A stretch of 64,000 nt of DNA from Thermomonospora echinospora (GTDB lineage Bacteria; Actinomycetota; Actinomycetes; Streptosporangiales; Streptosporangiaceae): contig NZ_FNVO01000003.1 of the NCBI RefSeq assembly GCF_900108175.1, positions 558,001 through 622,000 on the forward strand, in the 5' to 3' direction. Both the position numbers and the translations under genes were made by a program. Below the pieces are notes generated by a model. It searched no databases. It was given only the letters and a program-made list of their open reading frames with translations, and was not told where the DNA came from. Positions 33,827 to 43,280 of this stretch are shown one piece after another (positions within the stretch are counted from its first letter, which is position 1; every line of letters begins with the position of its first letter).

Positions 33827-36343
33827 TCACGGCGTGAGCGTGAGGGTGTGCTCGGCCGCGCCGCGTACGGAGTCGGTCCGGGAGCGCATGGGGATGGTCT
33901 CGCCGTCGGCCCACAACCGGGACTGGTCGGCGTAGTTGTCGTGGAAGGCGTGCCCGGAGGCCCCGGTCAGGTTAATCCAGCGCGACCGGTCGAGGTCGGC
34001 CAGGTCGGCGACCATCCGCATGGACGGCACCCAGGTGACCTCATAGCCCTCCTGGGCGTCCCACCCGGTGGCGTTGACGATGGAGGCGCCGCCGGACAGC
34101 TTGAGCGGGCCGCGGTTGAACAGCCACTCGATGGGGGCGATCCCCGATGTGCCGAAGGTGTCGTTGGTGAGTTGGAGCGTGTGCAGGTCTCCCCACCGCC
34201 ATGCGCGGGGGTCGTCGCCGAGCCTGCCGGTCAGCTCGGTGTGGGCCGCCTTGACGGCCTGGCGCAGGACGTCGTCCCGGGTCTCCTTGGCCGAGGGCGT
34301 GCCGGCGTCGTCCCACCAGGGATCGTCGGGGCGGTCCAGCAGGCCGCGGACGACCTCGAACCAGCGGTCGCCGCCGTCCGGACGCGCCCCCTCGGGAAGC
34401 TCGTCGTTGAACGCGCCGATGACCAGGTGCCGCCATATGGCGTTGAAGTAGGCCGCCGGGGCCGAGTCGCGCGCCTGGTCGAAGTTCCAGCCGCGCAGCA
34501 GCTCCACATCAGGCCCGCCCACGCGCAGCAGATGCGGCACGAGCGTGGGGGCGAACCCGTTACGGCTGTCCATCTGGATACGGCTCATGGCACCGGCGTC
34601 CATCTTCGCGGTGGAGGCGACGAGTTCGTCGATGCGGTCCGCCCGGTAGCCGTAGGACCAGTCCTTGGTGAGCAGGTGCTGGTACTGGGGGCCGACGGCG
34701 GCGTTGTTGGCGGTGACGATGTAGCCCGCCTTGGGGTTGTAGACGGTGGGCAGCTCATCGAAGTCGAGGTAGCCCGTCCACTCGTACTCCCCCGTCCAGC
34801 CGGGCACCGGCCAGGTGCCGTCGCCCTTGGCGCGGACGGGGATGCGGCCGGGCGCCTGGTAGCCGATGTTGCCGTCCACGTCGGCGTACACCAGGTTCTG
34901 CGCGGGCACCTCGAACAGCTTGGCCGCCGCCCGGAACTGCTCCCAGTTCTGCGCGGCGTTCATCGCCACGATGGCGTCGGCGGTCGGCCGGGGTTCGAGG
35001 GCGACCCAGCTCATCGCCACGGCCATGCCCTGCCCGGCGGTCTTGGCGTCGTCCATGACGTCGGAGATGAGCGGGCCGTGCCGGGTGGAGCGGACGGTGA
35101 GCCGGACGGGGTCGGAGCCGGCGACCTTGATCTCCTCGACGCGGGTCTGCAGGGGCTCCTGGGCACCCTTGTACTCGTAGGTCCGGTCGGTGACCTTCTC
35201 CAGGTACAGGTCGCTGACGTCCGGTCCCAGGTTGGTGAAGCCCCAGGCGATCCGGGCGTTGTGGCCGATGACCACGCCGGGCACGCCGGAGAAGGTGAAG
35301 CCGGTGACGTCGAAGGGGCACTCCTCGGAGACCCGTGTGCAGTGCAGCCCGGCCTGGTACCAGATGGACGGCATGTGCGGGGCCAGGTGCGGGTCGTTGG
35401 CGAGCAGCGGCTTGCCGGTGGTGGTGCGGCTTCCGGCGACCACCCAGGAGTTGGAGCCGATGCCGGGCGCCCCGTTGCCCATCATCGGCGGCATGGCCCT
35501 GATGGCCCGTGTGACGTTCTCCAGGATGGGGGCGATGGCGCGGGAGCGGGCGGACCCGGCCGGCGCGGCGTCGCCCTCCGGCTGGAACGCGTCGTCTTTG
35601 ACCTTGCCGCCCGTGACGATGGAGGGGAAGCGGTCGAAGTCGTAGGCCGGGTAAAGCTGGTCGACCCGGGCCTTGTCCACCTTGGTGGCGGCCAGGGCGC
35701 GCCCCAGTTCGTCCTCCATGTTGGAGCGCAGGTCCCAGGCCATCGCCTTGAGCCAGGCCACCGAGTCGGCGGGGGTCCACGGCTCCGGTGTGTAGCCGGA
35801 GCGCTGGAAGCCCAGGACGGCGTATTCCAGGCTTTGCGTGGAGGTGTTGCCGTGCTCCTTCAGCCACGCGTTGACACCCTGGGCGTAGGCGTCGAGATAA
35901 CGCCTTGTCCGTGGCGACAGCAGGGGGACCTCCTGCTCGGCGACCCGCCGCCACCCCATCGTCCGTACGACCTTGTCGGTGTCGAGGGTGGTCTCGCCGA
36001 ACAGTTCCGACAGGCGCCCGGATGTGACGTGCCGCCGGAAGTCCATCTCCCAGAAGCGGTCCTGAGCGTGCACATAGCCCTGGGCACGCATCAGGTCCTC
36101 GCCGCTGTCGCCGTACAGGTGCGGGATCCCCCACTTGTCGCGGTGGACGGTGACTTCCGCGCGCAGGCCGGGCAGCTTCGCCTCGCCGTCCAGGTCGGGG
36201 AACGAGCGCCGTACCGTCCACACGACCCACAGGGTGAGCAGCAACACGAGCACCAGCAGGACGACCAGGGTCCGTACGGCCCAGCGGACGGGACGCGGCA
36301 GGGGGGCGAGCGGGGCGAACCGGGCCACACCGGCTCCTTCCAT
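33827..36343 (-). CDS. Penicillin acylase family protein (Ntn hydrolase, S45)
   Basis: 838 aa. One N-terminal membrane anchor (~24-43), an alpha-subunit region (VTVHRDKWGIPHLYGDSGEDLMRAQGYVHAQDRFWEMD), a linker, and the autocleavage site GIG|SNSWVVAGSRT with catalytic Ser297 beginning the beta subunit; NDPHL and GVPGVVIGHNARIAWGFTN follow. Family members hydrolyse amide-linked acyl chains (penicillins, N-acyl homoserine lactones, lipopeptides). It is anchored outside the membrane and convergent with the M4 protease gene. ATG 36343 is preferred over a GTG at 36379. Confidence 0.93.
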   Translation of the reverse strand: MEGAGVARFAPLAPLPRPVRWAVRTLVVLLVLVLLLTLWVVWTVRRSFPDLDGEAKLPGLRAEVTVHRDKWGIPHLYGDSGEDLMRAQGYVHAQDRFWEMDFRRHVTSGRLSELFGETTLDTDKVVRTMGWRRVAEQEVPLLSPRTRRYLDAYAQGVNAWLKEHGNTSTQSLEYAVLGFQRSGYTPEPWTPADSVAWLKAMAWDLRSNMEDELGRALAATKVDKARVDQLYPAYDFDRFPSIVTGGKVKDDAFQPEGDAAPAGSARSRAIAPILENVTRAIRAMPPMMGNGAPGIGSNSWVVAGSRTTTGKPLLANDPHLAPHMPSIWYQAGLHCTRVSEECPFDVTGFTFSGVPGVVIGHNARIAWGFTNLGPDVSDLYLEKVTDRTYEYKGAQEPLQTRVEEIKVAGSDPVRLTVRSTRHGPLISDVMDDAKTAGQGMAVAMSWVALEPRPTADAIVAMNAAQNWEQFRAAAKLFEVPAQNLVYADVDGNIGYQAPGRIPVRAKGDGTWPVPGWTGEYEWTGYLDFDELPTVYNPKAGYIVTANNAAVGPQYQHLLTKDWSYGYRADRIDELVASTAKMDAGAMSRIQMDSRNGFAPTLVPHLLRVGGPDVELLRGWNFDQARDSAPAAYFNAIWRHLVIGAFNDELPEGARPDGGDRWFEVVRGLLDRPDDPWWDDAGTPSAKETRDDVLRQAVKAAHTELTGRLGDDPRAWRWGDLHTLQLTNDTFGTSGIAPIEWLFNRGPLKLSGGASIVNATGWDAQEGYEVTWVPSMRMVADLADLDRSRWINLTGASGHAFHDNYADQSRLWADGETIPMRSRTDSVRGAAEHTLTLTP

Positions 36344-36487
36344 GCGGGGGTTTCCGCAGCCTAGGGCAGGAAGGATCACGATGGGGACACGCCCGGCGCG
36401 CGGTGTCGACAGGCGGCTTCACTCCCCGCCGTCCACGTTGTGGGATTCTTGGCCTCACCGTGGCGACGATGTGAGAAAAGGTCCTCG

Positions 36488-38074
36488 ATGGCGAGCGAAC
36501 TCGATCCGCCGTTGGCCGCGCTGGTGCGGCCGATGGCGGAGGCCGTGACCGGCGCGGCCCCCTCCGGCTGGCGGTCGGCGGTCCTGACCTGCGAGGTGGA
36601 CCCCCAGGCGGGCAGCCACCAGCTCGTCTACGAGCGGCCGGACGGCCCCGATAAGGGCCTGTCGGCCGACATCGACCTGATGCCCCTCATCGAGGCGGCC
36701 GAGGAGCTGAGCGAGACCGGCCGGGCGGGCGTCGAGCTGACGGTACGGCCGTCCGGCGACTACGAGGCGGTCATCACCCAGCGGGACGACCACGGCCCGC
36801 ACCCCGAGTTCGGCCACCAGATCTACGTCCTGGATCCGTCCCATCGCCCGCCGCAGCCCGGCGAGTCGCAGGGCGGGCCGCGGGACGCCTCCCCGGCGGG
36901 GGATCCGCGGGAGGCCGCCCGGCTGCTGCGCGAGCTGCTCCGGCTGAAGTACGAGATCGTCGAGCTGACCGATCCGCCGCGTCCGCCCGCGCCCGGCGAC
37001 CCGGCCGCCCGGATACGGGAGTGGGCCGGAGTGGAGCCTCCGGCCGACCTGTGCGCGCTGTACGAGGTGGCCGACGGGGACGCCCTGGCGTTCTACGGCT
37101 ACGAGTGGCTGCCGTTGGAGGAGCTGACGCATCCCGGCCGCAGCCCGCTGCACGCCCGTGAGCGCTGGTGGGCCGGCTGGGACTTGGCGTGGGACGACAC
37201 CGTCCTGGACACCGACCCGCCCGGCACGGTGCGCCGGGTGACCGGGCATCCCGGCTGGATCCCGTTCGCGCACGACGGCGGCGGCAACCACCTGGCGGCC
37301 GACATGGCGCCGGCCGAGGGTGGCAGGCCGGGCCAGGTCATCCAGATCGGCCGCGACTACGGGGACGGCCCCGCCTATCTGGCCGACTCGGTCACCGGCC
37401 TGCTGCGCATGGAGCTCGACACGATCAGGCGGGGCGACTACGACGCCGTGGAGGACTCTTTCATCGAGCTGTTCGGCCCTGAGTGGGACCGCACGCCCGC
37501 CCGCAATGCTCGCGAACGCAGGATCGATGCACGCCGGGCCGGTCTGGGCTCGGTCGGCCCCGAGGTGCAGCGGCTCACCGTCTCGCACGGCGCCGACCTG
37601 GACCTGACCGCGCTGCGCAACGCCCCGATGCTCCGCGACCTACGGCTGACCTGCCAGAGCCTGGACCTGAGCCCGCTGCTGGACCTGCCGGTGGAGAATC
37701 TGGCGCTGGCCGCCGACACCGTCGACCTCGCCGCGCTGTCCGGCCACCCCACGCTGCGCACCGTCACGCTGGCGACCAGGGAGCCGGTGTGCGTCGCCCC
37801 GCTGGGCACCCTGCCGATGCTGCACGGCCTGCACCTGGCCGGGGCCGCCGTCGCCGACCTGGACCGCCTCGCCGGCCTGGGAACGCTGCGCTATCTCATG
37901 CTGACCGGCGAGCAGTGGCAGGAGCTGCGCCGCCGCGCCGACCGGCTCCCCCCGCTGGCCGCCGCCGGCCTGGCCGGGGACGTACGGCAGGAGGCGGCCC
38001 TGCGGTGGGCATCCGGCTTCCCCGGCTTCCGGCCGCCGAAGACGACCCACGTCACCGGTCACCTCGCGCGCTGA
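36488..38074 (+). CDS. SMI1/KNR4-like and leucine-rich protein
   Basis: 528 aa. N-terminal ~110 residues form an uncharacterised domain (CEVDPQAGSHQLVYERPDGPDKG); residues ~150-335 resemble a SMI1/KNR4 domain (IREWAGVEPPADLCALYEVADGDALAFYGYEWLPLEEL...GWIPFAHDGGGNHLAADMAP...VIQIGRDYGDGPAYLADSV); the C-terminal third has LRR-like repeats (LDLTALRNAPMLRDLRL, LDLSPLLDLPVENLALAADTVDLAALSGHPTLRTVTL). SMI1 domains often act as immunity proteins or signalling adaptors. No toxin gene is adjacent. ATG 36488 has AAAAGG upstream. Confidence 0.8.
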   Translation: MASELDPPLAALVRPMAEAVTGAAPSGWRSAVLTCEVDPQAGSHQLVYERPDGPDKGLSADIDLMPLIEAAEELSETGRAGVELTVRPSGDYEAVITQRDDHGPHPEFGHQIYVLDPSHRPPQPGESQGGPRDASPAGDPREAARLLRELLRLKYEIVELTDPPRPPAPGDPAARIREWAGVEPPADLCALYEVADGDALAFYGYEWLPLEELTHPGRSPLHARERWWAGWDLAWDDTVLDTDPPGTVRRVTGHPGWIPFAHDGGGNHLAADMAPAEGGRPGQVIQIGRDYGDGPAYLADSVTGLLRMELDTIRRGDYDAVEDSFIELFGPEWDRTPARNARERRIDARRAGLGSVGPEVQRLTVSHGADLDLTALRNAPMLRDLRLTCQSLDLSPLLDLPVENLALAADTVDLAALSGHPTLRTVTLATREPVCVAPLGTLPMLHGLHLAGAAVADLDRLAGLGTLRYLMLTGEQWQELRRRADRLPPLAAAGLAGDVRQEAALRWASGFPGFRPPKTTHVTGHLAR

Positions 38075-38104
38075 CGCCGCACCGGCCGGACGGGCGGGGT
38101 AGCG

Positions 38105-40285
38105 TTGGCCGACGTGCCCTCCCCTGATCTGCTCAACCACAGTGACCTCCGCGTTCCCGACACCGCCACCCTGCTGACGGCGGCGGTCGAAGCGATCGGG
38201 GGCGCCGAACGCCCTGGTCAGCAGCGGATGGCCGAGGCGGTCGAGCGGGCCATCGCCTCCGGCGAGCATCTGGCCGCGCAGGCCGGAACGGGCACCGGCA
38301 AGTCGCTGGCCTACCTCGTCCCGGCGATCCGGCACGCGGTGGACAAGGACACCACGGTGGTGGTCTCCACCGCCACGATCGCGTTGCAGCGCCAGCTCGT
38401 GGACCGGGACCTGCCCCGGCTGGCCGAGGCGCTGCGGCCGCTGCTGGGACGCGAGCTGAAGTTCGCCATCCTGAAGGGCCGGCGCAACTACCTGTGCCTG
38501 CACCGGGTGCAGACCGGCGCGCCCGACGACCCTGAGGACGCGGGCCTGTTCGACCCCCAGCAGTTGTCGGCGCTGGGCCGCCAGGTCAAGCGACTCAATG
38601 AATGGGCCGAGGAGACCACGACCGGCGACCGCGACGAGCTGGTCCCCGGGGTGAGCGAGCAGGCGTGGCGGCAGGTGTCCGTCACCGCCAGGGAGTGCCT
38701 GGGGGCGCAGCGCTGCCCGCAGGGCACGTCCTGTTTCGCGGAGCTGGCGCGGGCCGAGGCGGGCGAGGCGCACATCGTGGTCACCAACCACGCCCTGCTG
38801 GCGATCGACGCCCTGGAGGAGTTCCAGGTGCTGCCCGAGCACGACGTGGTGATCGTGGACGAGGCGCACGAACTGGTGGACCGGATCACCTCGGTCGCCA
38901 CCGGGGCGCTCAGCGGCCCGGCCGGGGAGGCGGCCGCCCGCCGCTGCGGTCGCCTGGTCGAGGACGGCGTCGCCGACCGGCTCAAGGAGTCCGCCGAGGG
39001 GCTGGCGGTGCTCCTGGAGGACCTGCCCGCCGGGCGGCTGGACGTACTGCCGATGTCGCTGGGCAACACGCTGGCCGCCGTACGGGACGCGGCGCACGCC
39101 TGCCTGACCGCGCTCGGCGGAGAACGCAAGGACGACGATCCGGCCGGCATGGCGGCCCGCAAGGCCGCCCGGTCGTCCGTGGAGGAGCTGCACGACACCG
39201 CCGTGCGGACGCTGGAGGCGTTCGAGCCCGAGATAGCAGCGCGCTCGGAGGTGGTCTGGCTCGACAAGCCGTTCGCCGGCGCGGCCGCCACGGACCGGCC
39301 CCAGCGCCCGCCGACGCTGCACGTCGCCCCGATCGGCGTCGGTGGCCTGCTGCGCTCCACGCTGTTCGAGACCCGCACCGCCGTCCTGACGTCGGCCACT
39401 CTCACCCTCGGCGGCTCGTTCGAGCCGCTGGCCCGCCAGTGGGGCCTGCCGCCCTTGGGCGAGTCCACCGGCCGGGACGCCAGGACCGCCGCCGAGGGCC
39501 TGGCCAAGACCGCCCAGGATCCGGCGTCCCGCGACGCGGGCGCGGGGAGCGGCTCTCACCGGGACGGGGGCAAGGCCGCCGGTGAGGACACTGGGGACGG
39601 CGAGCCGATGCGCTGGACGTGCCTGGACGCCGGGTCGCCGTTCGACCATCCCCGGGCGGGCATCCTGTACGTGGCGCGGCATCTGCCGCAGCCGGGACGG
39701 GACGGGCTGCCCGACGCCTACCTGACCGAGATCACCGAGCTGATCGAAGCGGCGGGCGGGCGGACGCTGGGGCTGTTCTCCTCGATGCGGGCGGCCCGGC
39801 AGGCCGCCGACGAGCTGCGGGGGCATCTGAGTCACCCGCTGCTGTGCCAGGGCGAGGACTCCACGTCCCTGCTGGTCAAGAGGTTCGCCGAGGAGGAGCG
39901 GACCTGCCTGTTCGGCACGCTGTCGCTGTGGCAGGGGGTGGACGTGCCGGGGCCGTCCCTGCAACTGGTGATCATGGACCGGATCCCGTTCCCCCGCCCG
40001 GACGATCCGGTGGCCTCGGCCCGGCAGCGGGCGGTGGCGGCCCGCGGCGGCAACGGCTTCATGGCGGTGGCGGCCACGCACGCGGCGCTGCTGCTGGCCC
40101 AGGGCGCCGGGCGGCTGCTGCGCTCGGTCACCGACCGCGGGGTGGTCGCGGTCCTCGACCCCCGGCTGGTGACCGCCCGGTACGGCGGGTTCCTGAAGTC
40201 CTCGCTGCCCCCGTTCTGGGCCACCACCGACCCCGCCGTCGTCCGCGGCGCCCTCCAACGCCTGGACACGACCGCCTCCGCCTGA
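38105..40285 (+). CDS. ATP-dependent DNA helicase, DinG/XPD type
   Basis: 726 aa. Superfamily 2 iron-sulfur helicase: Walker A AQAGTGTGKSLAYLVP (~60), motif Ia VVVSTATIALQRQLV, Fe-S cysteines in NYLCLHR and ECLGAQRCPQGTSC (four Cys), DEAH box VIVDEAHELVDR (~253), and C-terminal motifs LFSSMRAARQAADELRGHL, LFGTLSLWQGVDVPGPSLQLVIMDRIPFPRPDDP and AQGAGRLLRS. DinG-type enzymes unwind R-loops and replication intermediates and can be damage induced. The start is uncertain: TTG 38105 (GCGGGGT 4 nt upstream) or GTG 38114. Confidence 0.92.
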   Translation: MADVPSPDLLNHSDLRVPDTATLLTAAVEAIGGAERPGQQRMAEAVERAIASGEHLAAQAGTGTGKSLAYLVPAIRHAVDKDTTVVVSTATIALQRQLVDRDLPRLAEALRPLLGRELKFAILKGRRNYLCLHRVQTGAPDDPEDAGLFDPQQLSALGRQVKRLNEWAEETTTGDRDELVPGVSEQAWRQVSVTARECLGAQRCPQGTSCFAELARAEAGEAHIVVTNHALLAIDALEEFQVLPEHDVVIVDEAHELVDRITSVATGALSGPAGEAAARRCGRLVEDGVADRLKESAEGLAVLLEDLPAGRLDVLPMSLGNTLAAVRDAAHACLTALGGERKDDDPAGMAARKAARSSVEELHDTAVRTLEAFEPEIAARSEVVWLDKPFAGAAATDRPQRPPTLHVAPIGVGGLLRSTLFETRTAVLTSATLTLGGSFEPLARQWGLPPLGESTGRDARTAAEGLAKTAQDPASRDAGAGSGSHRDGGKAAGEDTGDGEPMRWTCLDAGSPFDHPRAGILYVARHLPQPGRDGLPDAYLTEITELIEAAGGRTLGLFSSMRAARQAADELRGHLSHPLLCQGEDSTSLLVKRFAEEERTCLFGTLSLWQGVDVPGPSLQLVIMDRIPFPRPDDPVASARQRAVAARGGNGFMAVAATHAALLLAQGAGRLLRSVTDRGVVAVLDPRLVTARYGGFLKSSLPPFWATTDPAVVRGALQRLDTTASA

Positions 40286-40523
40286 CCTCCGGCCGGGTCC
40301 GCCGCCGGTACGGCCCGCGTCCCGCCGGGTTTGGACGAGGGACCGGCCGTTCGGCCTGCGGGGGCCCGGCCCGGTCGTTCCGGCGGGACGGCAGGCGGCG
40401 CATCGGGTGCCGTGGAAGGCGGCCGGCCCGGGCCTGCCCGGCGGGCGGGCGGCGACACGCCGGGTCCCCCGGGCGCTGCGGCCGACGACCGTGACCCCCG
40501 GAAATCGCGTTGACCTCCGTCGT

Positions 40524-40529
40524 TAGTCT
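40524..40529 (+). promoter_or_regulatory. -10 element of a probable leaderless aminotransferase mRNA
   Basis: TAGTCT ends 7 nt before the ATG at 40537, so transcription would start at or next to the initiation codon. No SD sequence is present, which agrees with leaderless translation. Confidence 0.5.
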
Positions 40530-40536
40530 GTTGCCC

Positions 40537-41751
40537 ATGCAGGTCACCCAGTCGGAGAAGCTCGCCAACGTCTGCTACGACATCCGCGGTCCGGTACTGA
40601 AGAGGGCCAGGCAGTTGGAGGCCGAGGGCCACCAGATCCTCAAGCTGCACATCGGCAACCCGGCCCCGTTCGGGTTCGAGGCCCCGCAGGAGATCCTCCA
40701 GGACATCATCCGCAACCTGCCCGAGGCGCACGGCTACAGCGACTCCAAGGGGATCCTGCCCGCCCGCCGCGCCGTCGTGCAGTACTACGAGGAGCGCGGC
40801 ATCGAGGGCCTGGACGTCGAGGACGTCTACCTCGGCAACGGGGTGTCCGAGCTGATCGTGATGACCCTGCAGGCGCTGCTGGACAACGGCGACCAGGTGC
40901 TGATCCCCGCGCCGGACTATCCGCTGTGGACGGCCGCGGTGTGCCTGGGCGGCGGCACCCCGGTGCACTACCTGTGCGATGAGCAGGCCGACTGGGCGCC
41001 GGACGTCGCCGACATCGAGTCCAAGATCACCGACCGTACCAAGGCGCTGGTGATCATCAATCCGAACAACCCGACCGGCGCGGTCTACCCGCGCGAGGTG
41101 CTGGTGCGGCTGACCGAGCTGGCCCGCCGGCACGGGCTGATCATCTTCGCCGACGAGATCTACGACCAGGTGCTCTACGACGGCGCCGAGCACGTCTCGA
41201 TCGCCACGCTGGCCCCCGACCTGCTGTGCCTGACCTTCGGCGGGCTGTCCAAGAACTACCGGGTGGCGGGTTTCCGCTCCGGCTGGGTGGCGCTGTCGGG
41301 CCCCAAGGACCACGCCGAGTCCTACATCGAGGGCCTGGACATCCTGGCCAACATGCGGCTGTGCCCGAACGTGCCGGCCCAGCACGCCATCCAGGCCGCC
41401 CTCGGCGGCAACCAGAGCATCAGCGAGCTGGTCCTGCCCACCGGGCGGCTGGGCGAGCAGCGCGACCGGGCCTGGAAGCTGCTCAACGAGATCCCCGGCG
41501 TCAGCTGCGTCAAGCCGCAGGGCGCCCTGTACGTGTTCCCGCGCCTGGACCCCGGCGTCTACCCGATCGACGACGACATGCGGTTCGCCCTCGAACTGTT
41601 GGAGGACCAGAAGCTGCTGGTCGTCCAGGGCACCGGCTTCAACTGGCCGCGCCACGACCACTTCCGCGTCGTCACCCTGCAGTACGCCGCCGAGCTGGAG
41701 GAGGCCATCACCCGCATCGGCACGTTCCTGACCCGCCGCTACCCGTCCTGA
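40537..41751 (+). CDS. PLP-dependent aminotransferase, AlaA/alanine type
   Basis: 404 aa. Class I/II fold: LKLHIGNPAPFGFEAPQEI, AHGYSDSKGILPARRAV, YLGNGVSELIVM, PNNPTGAVY, IFADEIYDQVLYD and the Schiff-base Lys in TFGGLSKNYRVAGFRSGW. It closely resembles AlaA/AspC-type alanine transaminases (pyruvate/glutamate to alanine). Start MQVTQSEKLANVCYDIRGP is typical of this subfamily. It lies upstream of, and convergent with, the 3' end of the mce operon. Confidence 0.92.
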   Translation: MQVTQSEKLANVCYDIRGPVLKRARQLEAEGHQILKLHIGNPAPFGFEAPQEILQDIIRNLPEAHGYSDSKGILPARRAVVQYYEERGIEGLDVEDVYLGNGVSELIVMTLQALLDNGDQVLIPAPDYPLWTAAVCLGGGTPVHYLCDEQADWAPDVADIESKITDRTKALVIINPNNPTGAVYPREVLVRLTELARRHGLIIFADEIYDQVLYDGAEHVSIATLAPDLLCLTFGGLSKNYRVAGFRSGWVALSGPKDHAESYIEGLDILANMRLCPNVPAQHAIQAALGGNQSISELVLPTGRLGEQRDRAWKLLNEIPGVSCVKPQGALYVFPRLDPGVYPIDDDMRFALELLEDQKLLVVQGTGFNWPRHDHFRVVTLQYAAELEEAITRIGTFLTRRYPS

Positions 41752-41766
41752 CCCGGCCGAGCCGGG
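41752..41766. terminator. Small hairpin after the aminotransferase gene
   Basis: CCCGGC/GCCGGG arms with a 3-nt loop directly after the TGA stop. Weak; the rest of the 154-nt convergent gap shows no better candidate for ending the mce operon. Confidence 0.3.
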
Positions 41767-41905
41767 GCACGGCGACCGCTGGGACGAAAGCGCGCCGACG
41801 CCGTCCGGCCGGCTCAGCGGCGCAGGTAGCGTGCCGCCTGTAGCGGTTCCCTTCGGCCAGGGATTCGTCCCCGGTGCGGGAGACGACGGCGAATCACTGC
41901 ACGGC

Positions 41906-42679
41906 TCAGCGCGGGATGTTGAGGGTGTCGATGTTGGTGATCTTCCAGGTGCCGCCCTGGCGGACGGCGTCCAGCGCCAGCATCGCCGCCGCGTAAGTGG
42001 TCTCTTCCTTGCTGGTGCGGGTGCTGCGCTGGTCGGCATAGACCAGGACGCGGGCGCGGTCGCCGTCCAACAGCTTGACGCCGCTGTCGGTGACGGTCGT
42101 GGTCAGCACCAGCTTCTGTTTGACGGCCTCCTGGCGCACGGGCGCGAGCATGTTGTCGTACTGCTGCACCGCCTTGCCCGTCAGCAGCCGCTTGGCCGCC
42201 TGCTCGGTCTTGGTCATGTCGGTGTAGCTGTAGGAGAACAGCTCGTTGACCGCGTCGTCGAGCTGGCCCTTGACCTCGCTGGTGCGGCCGGTGTCGGTGA
42301 GGGCGACGTTGCCGGCGACCGATCCGCTGCGCAGGTCGTGGGCCTGCACCGCCGACCAGGCCGCCAGCCCGCCGAGCAGCACGGTGGCCACGCCCAGCGT
42401 CAACGGCCGGCCCAGCAGCCCGCGTAGCCGGGCCAGCCGGCCGGGCGCGGCGGGCTTCGCCTTGGGCCTGGGCTTGGGCTTGGCCGCGGGCTTCTCGGCG
42501 TCCGTCTCGGGGCCGGCCGCAGGTTCTTCGACATCCGCCTTAGCCTTGGCCTCGGATTCCTCAGCCTCAGCCGCCGCCGGCTCCTCGGTCGGCTCGGGCC
42601 TTTTCTCGGTCTCGGGGGCCGGTGCGGCGGCCGCCGTGCCGCGCCGCCGCTTCTGGAGGACGTGGTGGGGAATGGGCAT
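41906..42679 (-). CDS. Mce-associated membrane protein (type B, copy 2)
   Basis: 257 aa. Cytoplasmic Lys/Glu/Pro-rich tail (~1-80), one transmembrane helix (PLTLGVATVLLGGLAAWSAV, ~92-111) and an outer domain (VKGQLDDAVNELFSYSYTDMTKTEQAAKRLLTGKAVQQYDNMLAPVRQEAVKQKLVLTTTVTDSGVKLL) ending TWKITNIDTL. Mas proteins are thought to support assembly or stability of Mce lipid importers. Its closest relative in the window is the protein at 43281-44249. Last gene of the mce operon, 23 nt after the preceding gene. Confidence 0.85.
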   Translation of the reverse strand: MPIPHHVLQKRRRGTAAAAPAPETEKRPEPTEEPAAAEAEESEAKAKADVEEPAAGPETDAEKPAAKPKPRPKAKPAAPGRLARLRGLLGRPLTLGVATVLLGGLAAWSAVQAHDLRSGSVAGNVALTDTGRTSEVKGQLDDAVNELFSYSYTDMTKTEQAAKRLLTGKAVQQYDNMLAPVRQEAVKQKLVLTTTVTDSGVKLLDGDRARVLVYADQRSTRTSKEETTYAAAMLALDAVRQGGTWKITNIDTLNIPR

Positions 42680-42702
42680 GGACGTGCGGTCCTCTCGAAG
42701 GG

Positions 42703-43263
42703 CTACTGGCCGGTCTCGGTGCTGGGGGCGCTGCCACCGACCGGGGCCTGGCCAAGCGCGCTGAGCTTCCAGCCGGTGTCGGTACGGGTGAGCTGCCCCA
42801 GCATCCGGCTCTGCTTGGTGGTGGGCTTGCCGTCCGGCGGGGTCACGGTGATCTGCAGGGCGACCATGATGGCGGCCTTGCCCGACCGCACGTCCAGCTC
42901 GGTGAGCGCGCTCTCCAGCACCTTGGCGGTGGTGATGGTCCTCGCCTGGCGAACCTGCTGCTCGAACTGGGCCTGGCCGGCGGTGATCTGCCGGTTCAGC
43001 TCACCGGTGGAGGAGTCCTGCCATGCTTTCAGCCCGCCGGCCAGGTCGCGGTGGTCGAGGGTGTTCATGTTCTGGACGGCCTGCTCGCCGGCGCGCAGCA
43101 CCTCCTCGCGGGTGCGGGAGTAGCCCAGCGCGTCGTCGTGCGCCGCCCCGTACCAGGACCAGCCGAACCATGCCGCGCACAGCGCCGCGATGACCAGCAG
43201 CGTCAGCGCCGTCGTCCGCAGCGGGTCGGACGTGCGGGACAACCGGGCGGTGATGCTTGCCAA
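42703..43263 (-). CDS. Mce-associated membrane protein (type A, copy 2)
   Basis: 186 aa. Short cytoplasmic N-terminus, one helix (ALTLLVIAALCAAWFGWSWYG, ~19-39), then an outer domain YSRTREEVLRAGEQAVQNMNTLDHRDLAGGLKAWQDSSTGELNRQI...TGWKLSALG. Paralogous to the protein at 44252-44824 (shared TREEVL.AG.QAV..MNT and W.DSSTG.L). The start is a TTG at 43261-43263 supported by AAGGAG 8-9 nt upstream. Confidence 0.85.
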   Translation of the reverse strand: MASITARLSRTSDPLRTTALTLLVIAALCAAWFGWSWYGAAHDDALGYSRTREEVLRAGEQAVQNMNTLDHRDLAGGLKAWQDSSTGELNRQITAGQAQFEQQVRQARTITTAKVLESALTELDVRSGKAAIMVALQITVTPPDGKPTTKQSRMLGQLTRTDTGWKLSALGQAPVGGSAPSTETGQ

Positions 43264-43280
43264 TGCCGTGTCTCCTTGGG

